Shown: piece after piece, positions 6,430 through 8,619 of the stretch | Layout of the letters: the number at the start of each line of letters is the position of its first letter | How positions within the stretch are numbered: the stretch's first letter is position 1 | Source: Rubrivivax sp. | GTDB taxonomy: Bacteria > Pseudomonadota > Gammaproteobacteria > Burkholderiales > Burkholderiaceae_C | DNA length: 8,619 nucleotides | Direction of reading: 5' to 3' | NCBI GenBank assembly: GCA_030693565.1 | Contig: JAUYAJ010000499.1 | Span: forward strand, 1 to 8,619 | Notes under the pieces: generated by a model | Told to the model about the DNA's origin: nothing | Database searches by the model: none | Seen by the model: the letters and a program-made list of their open reading frames with translations, nothing else | Position numbers and translations under genes: made by a program

Positions 6430-7260
6430 TCAGCGCTGCAAGGCGACGAAGCGCCGCGTGGTGTCGGTGAGCGCGGTTTCGACGGGCAGCCGCTCCATCG
6501 AACTGGCGCCGTAAAAGCCGTGGCAGCCGGGGCAATGCTGCAGCATGTAGCCGGCGTCTTCGGGTGTGGCGATCGGCCCGCCGTGGCAGAGCACGAGGAT
6601 GTCGGGCCGCACCGCACGCGCCGCCGCCGCCCAGGCGTTGACGGGGTCGACGCAGTCGGCCAGGCTCATCGCCGTTTCGGCGCCGATGTTGCCGCCGGTG
6701 GTGAGGCCCAGGTGGCAGACGACGATGTCGGCGCCGGCCAACGCCATGTCGCGCGCGTTGGCTTCGCTGAACACATAAGGCGTGGTCAGCAAGTCCATGG
6801 CATGGGCGCGCTCGACCAGCGCCACCTCGTGGTGGTAGCCCATGCCGGTTTCTTCGAGGTTGGCGCGGAAGGTGCCGTCGATCAAACCGACGGTGGGAAA
6901 GTTCTGGATGCCGCTGAAGCCCAGGTCGATGAGCCGGCGCAGGAAGGCGTCGGCGATCATGAAGGGGTCGGTGCCGTTGACGCCGGCCAGCACCGGCGTG
7001 TTCTTCACCACCGGCAACACCTCTTGCGCCATCTCGCAGACGATCTCGTTGGCGTTGCCATAGGCCAGCAAGCCGGCCAGCGAGCCGCGGCCCGCCATGC
7101 GGTAGCGGCCCGAGTTGTAGATGACGATGAGGTCGATGCCGCCGGCTTCTTCGCACTTGGCCGACAGGCCGGTGCCGGCGCCGCCGCCGATCAGCGGCCG
7201 GCCGGCGGCGATCTTGGCGCGGAAGCGGTCGAGCAGGGTTTGTCTAGCGATTCGTGGCAT
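6430..7260 (-). CDS. Phosphoenolpyruvate hydrolase family TIM-barrel protein (Tm-1 C-terminal-like)
   Basis: This 276-residue protein belongs to the PEP_hydrolase/TIM-barrel family (PF09370-type), related to phosphoenolpyruvate mutase/isocitrate lyase-like barrels and to the C-terminal half of tomato Tm-1. Visible signatures are IGGGAGTGLSAK at 24-35, IDLIVIYNSGRYRMAGRGSLAG at 42-63, GVNGTDPF at 93-100, GIQNFPTVGLIDG at 117-129, ADIVVCHLGLTTGG at 177-190, CHGGPIATPED at 225-235 and GFYGASSMERLP at 248-259. It is close to the usual family length and looks intact and soluble. Its reaction has not been established to my knowledge despite the family name. The frame opens at 7320, but the ATG at 7260 is chosen because the family homology begins MPRIARQTLLDRF. 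It overlaps the UPF0261 gene by 17 bp, a strong sign of co-translation. The two together reproduce the two halves of Tm-1 as separate polypeptides, so they probably act as a pair. Confidence 0.95.
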   Translation of the reverse strand: MPRIARQTLLDRFRAKIAAGRPLIGGGAGTGLSAKCEEAGGIDLIVIYNSGRYRMAGRGSLAGLLAYGNANEIVCEMAQEVLPVVKNTPVLAGVNGTDPFMIADAFLRRLIDLGFSGIQNFPTVGLIDGTFRANLEETGMGYHHEVALVERAHAMDLLTTPYVFSEANARDMALAGADIVVCHLGLTTGGNIGAETAMSLADCVDPVNAWAAAARAVRPDILVLCHGGPIATPEDAGYMLQHCPGCHGFYGASSMERLPVETALTDTTRRFVALQR

Positions 7261-8619
7261 GGCTGCGTCGCAGTGCAGGTTGGTGGAGTTCGTGCCAGGC
7301 CGCGACCAGGGCGTCGGCAAAGGCGTCGTCGTTGATGTGCAGCGGCAACCGCAGCAGCCGGCGGTCCGGCCCGCTGCGGAAGTGGCTCTCGATGCTGGCG
7401 AACAGCATGCGGTCGGCCTCGGGGTCGTGGAAAGGCTGGCCCGGGCGGTCGATCGCCGACACCCCGGCTTCGGGGATCAGAAAGCGCAGCGGCCCGCGCA
7501 TCGCATTGAGCTTGGCGGCGATGAACTCGCCGATCGCCCGGCATTCGTCCACCGTCGTGCGCATCAAGGTGATGTTCGGGTTGTGGCGGTACAGCCGGCG
7601 GCCGCGCAAGCGCTCGGGCACGCTGTCCCAGGGGCCGAAGTTCACCATGTCGAGCGCGCCGCAGCTGCCCACATAAGGCAGAGCGTGGCGGGCGAAGGCG
7701 TCCATCCGGTTCGGCCCGGCCGAGAGCACGCCGCCGACGATCTCGTCGGCGACTTCGGTGGTCGAGATGTCGATGACGCCGGCCAGCAGACCTGAGTCGA
7801 CCAGCTTTTCCATCGACTGCCCGCCGACGCCGGTGGCGTGGAACACCAGGCACTCGAAGTCGCCCTCCAGGCGTTTGGTGACCGCCTGCACGCAGGCGGT
7901 GGTGACGCCGAACATCGTCAGCCCGAGCGCCGGCTTGTGGCTGCTGCTGACCGCCACCGGGTGGCTGATCATGCCGGCCAGCGCATGGGCAGCGTTGCCC
8001 AGCACCTGCTCGCTGATGCGGTGGATGCCTTGCACGTCGGTCACCGAATACATCATGCAGATGTCGCTCGGGCCTACATAAGGGCGGGTGTCGCCCGAGG
8101 CCATGGTCGAGACCATCAGCTTGGGCACGCCGACCGGCAATGCCCGCATGCCGGCCGTGGCCAGCGAGGTGCCGCCCGAGCCGCCGGCCGAGATCAACCC
8201 GCCCAGGTCGCTGCGCGTGCGCACGAAATGTTCGAATGCCAGCGCCATGCCGGCGACGGCGCTGCCGCGGTCCTGGGTGAAGACCGCCGATTCGCCTTGC
8301 GGGTGGTGGCGTGCCACTTCGCGCGGGTGCACGCTGGCCGGTGACGGCGAACCCGAGGTCGAGAGGTCGACGGTGACCACGCGCAGGCCCAGCTTGTCCA
8401 GGCATTGGCGCAGGTAGAACAGCTCGCGCGCCTTGGTGTCGAAGGTGCCGACCACATAGGCGGCGCGGCCGGTGCTGGCGGCCACCGGGAACTGGAACAC
8501 GGTGGCCGGCGCGGCCGGCTTGGCGGCAACCGGCGGCGGCGCAGCTTGCAGTGCGGCTTCGCCGGCCGGCAAGCTGGCGCCGGCGGCGGTCCAGCGGTTC
8601 GGGGCGGCGCTGGTGCGCG
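7244..8619 (-). CDS. Tm-1-like ATP-binding domain protein, UPF0261 family (5' end outside window)
   Basis: This is a UPF0261 (PF06792-type) protein, homologous to the N-terminal ATP-binding half of tomato Tm-1. With residue 1 at the TTG at 8572, the conserved domain runs from about 38 to 440: YVVGTFDTKARELFYLR at 39-55, the Gly-rich SAGGSGGTSLAT at 128-139, MVSTMASGDTRPYVGPSD at 153-170, SVTDVQGI at 176-183, FHATGVGGQSMEKL at 244-257, ISTTEVADEIVGG at 269-281 and PLRFLIPEAGVSAID at 361-375. Relatives normally begin just before YVVGTFDTK. Here an Ala/Pro-rich stretch of at least 50 residues precedes it, and the frame stays open to the window edge without a stop. Neither the TTG at 8572 nor the GTG codons nearer the domain (such as 8500) has a convincing ribosome site. 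The protein therefore probably continues upstream as a linker joined to another domain, or starts at one of these weak codons. It is the first visible gene of the operon and overlaps the TIM-barrel gene. Confidence 0.9.
   Translation of the reverse strand, partial: RTSAAPNRWTAAGASLPAGEAALQAAPPPVAAKPAAPATVFQFPVAASTGRAAYVVGTFDTKARELFYLRQCLDKLGLRVVTVDLSTSGSPSPASVHPREVARHHPQGESAVFTQDRGSAVAGMALAFEHFVRTRSDLGGLISAGGSGGTSLATAGMRALPVGVPKLMVSTMASGDTRPYVGPSDICMMYSVTDVQGIHRISEQVLGNAAHALAGMISHPVAVSSSHKPALGLTMFGVTTACVQAVTKRLEGDFECLVFHATGVGGQSMEKLVDSGLLAGVIDISTTEVADEIVGGVLSAGPNRMDAFARHALPYVGSCGALDMVNFGPWDSVPERLRGRRLYRHNPNITLMRTTVDECRAIGEFIAAKLNAMRGPLRFLIPEAGVSAIDRPGQPFHDPEADRMLFASIESHFRSGPDRRLLRLPLHINDDAFADALVAAWHELHQPALRRSHATNR

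Noticed and set aside
3665..6514. Open reading frame of 949 codons on the plus strand opposite the SPFH and hydrolase genes
   Set aside because: It is antisense to two genes with clear family motifs, has no recognisable domain or ribosome site, and is of the kind expected from codon bias in GC-rich DNA.
6410..7156. Upstream extension of the serine hydrolase frame
   Set aside because: The extension is Arg-rich shadow of the TIM-barrel gene, and the signal peptide with lipobox starts at 6409.

Overview
The window is GC-rich DNA from one strand-biased locus. Eight protein genes are visible and all lie on the minus strand, so they read from right to left. The GC content, the PEP-CTERM sorting tail and the protein families present suggest a Gram-negative betaproteobacterium of the Burkholderiales (Rubrivivax/Leptothrix/Ideonella-like). 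This placement is inferred from style, not from a marker gene.

From right to left, seven genes form one tightly packed probable operon. It begins with a UPF0261 (Tm-1 N-terminal-like) protein that is open to the right edge (7244-8619). This overlaps by 17 bp a PEP_hydrolase/TIM-barrel protein that resembles the C-terminal half of tomato Tm-1 (6430-7260). Next come a lipoprotein serine hydrolase of the beta-lactamase/S12 type (5024-6409), a YqiK/flotillin-like SPFH membrane protein (3311-5008) and a stand-alone SRPBCC ligand-binding protein (2866-3306). The run ends with a second SRPBCC domain fused to a quinone-oxidoreductase-type MDR enzyme (1385-2860) and a VOC/glyoxalase-fold protein (1000-1374). 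Gaps between these genes are 4 to 20 bp, and several starts sit in or beside the preceding stop codon. The operon promoter and any further upstream gene lie outside the window.

After a 159-bp spacer with dyad symmetries and a possible terminator hairpin comes a separate gene for an exported PEP-CTERM protein (136-840). Downstream of it, at 6-106, is a long, almost continuous imperfect hairpin with a perfect 19-bp outer stem. It is the strongest non-coding structure in the window.

Taken together, the operon combines a split Tm-1-like pair of unknown biochemical role, a membrane scaffold, an outer-membrane hydrolase, two related ligand-binding START/PYR-PYL-type domains, an NAD(P)H oxidoreductase and a VOC enzyme. 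The second half looks like small-molecule (hydrophobic or quinone/enone-like) handling, but the substrate cannot be read from the sequence. The combination and the SRPBCC-MDR fusion are the best candidates for an undescribed system. No RNA genes, CRISPR arrays or insertion sequences were seen, and no stretch over 300 bases lacks a gene.
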